A stretch of DNA of 58,038 bases, taken from positions 1-58,038 of the forward strand of contig JADJFA010000030.1 of the NCBI GenBank assembly GCA_016708875.1, read 5' to 3'. Position numbers and translations under genes: made by a program. Below are positions 58,011-58,038 of this stretch, one piece after another. Source of the stretch: Lewinellaceae bacterium (GTDB taxonomy: Bacteria > Bacteroidota > Bacteroidia > Chitinophagales > Saprospiraceae). How positions within the stretch are numbered: the stretch's first letter is position 1; the number at the start of each line of letters is the position of its first letter. The notes under the pieces were generated by a model, which had not been told where the DNA came from, made no database searches, and saw only the letters and a list, made by a program, of their open reading frames with translations.

Positions 58011-58038
58011 TTCAACAGTTTGCAGTAGGCAGTGGCGG

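Overview
The window looks like chromosomal DNA of a Bacteroidota bacterium, most likely of the Saprospiria (Haliscomenobacter/Lewinella-like). The reasons are: at least six secreted proteins with type IX secretion (T9SS) C-terminal sorting domains of type A or type B (CHU_C, gliding-motility-associated); SprB-like, choice-of-anchor-L and DUF5018 domains; a DUF3467 protein; Bacteroidota-type promoter elements (TTTG-N20-TAnnTTTG); and almost no Shine-Dalgarno sequences. The genus is inferred, not shown. Many genes are split by one-base frameshifts while the protein reads on in another frame. These cluster at 1-8,800, 12,200-15,900 and 48,000-58,038 and are rare at 26,000-44,000, so consensus error is at least as likely as gene decay. 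I annotate such genes as single loci.

Layout. 1-8,770: a cyclase/AAA/TPR signalling protein (cut by the window edge), an RluB-type pseudouridine synthase with a repetitive basic N-terminal extension, a beta-barrel protein, a YdeI/DUF1905 protein, a fumarylacetoacetate-hydrolase-family enzyme, an enolase lacking its middle third, and a second beta-barrel protein. 8,825-10,490: a long inverted repeat interrupted by an IS4-family insertion sequence with a 10-bp target duplication. 10,510-11,989: a small membrane protein and a CorA transporter. About 12,267-20,154: a giant adhesin-like T9SS protein with 17 tandem Ig-like repeats. 20,341-31,783: a lipoprotein, purK-purE, a second CorA, a secreted metalloprotease, recO, an acetyltransferase, parE, a candidate small RNA, a polysaccharide deacetylase and a GNAT protein. 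31,792-38,148: an OstA/LptA-like protein, a TolC-family protein, tRNA-Val, a winged-helix regulator with a membrane partner, radC, a small lipoprotein and a DUF3467 protein. 38,438-48,805: a mosaic reprolysin-like T9SS protease, a secreted unknown, succinate-semialdehyde dehydrogenase, a Cys-rich unknown and a Gfo/Idh/MocA oxidoreductase. 48,798-58,038: a T9SS type B protein with nine 50-residue Cys-rich repeats, a ferredoxin reductase-like enzyme, an unresolved stretch, and two divergent T9SS type A proteins.

How it fits together. Housekeeping genes (purK/purE, recO, parE, radC, rluB, eno) are interspersed with a large investment in surface and secreted proteins: adhesins, proteases, beta-barrels, a TolC channel and an OstA-like envelope protein. 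No T9SS machinery gene is in the window.

The most unusual signal is a set of long inverted repeats, mostly unrelated in sequence, at gene 3' ends. In several cases the stop codon lies inside or exactly at the edge of the repeat. Related short palindromes also occur inside coding sequence in frame.
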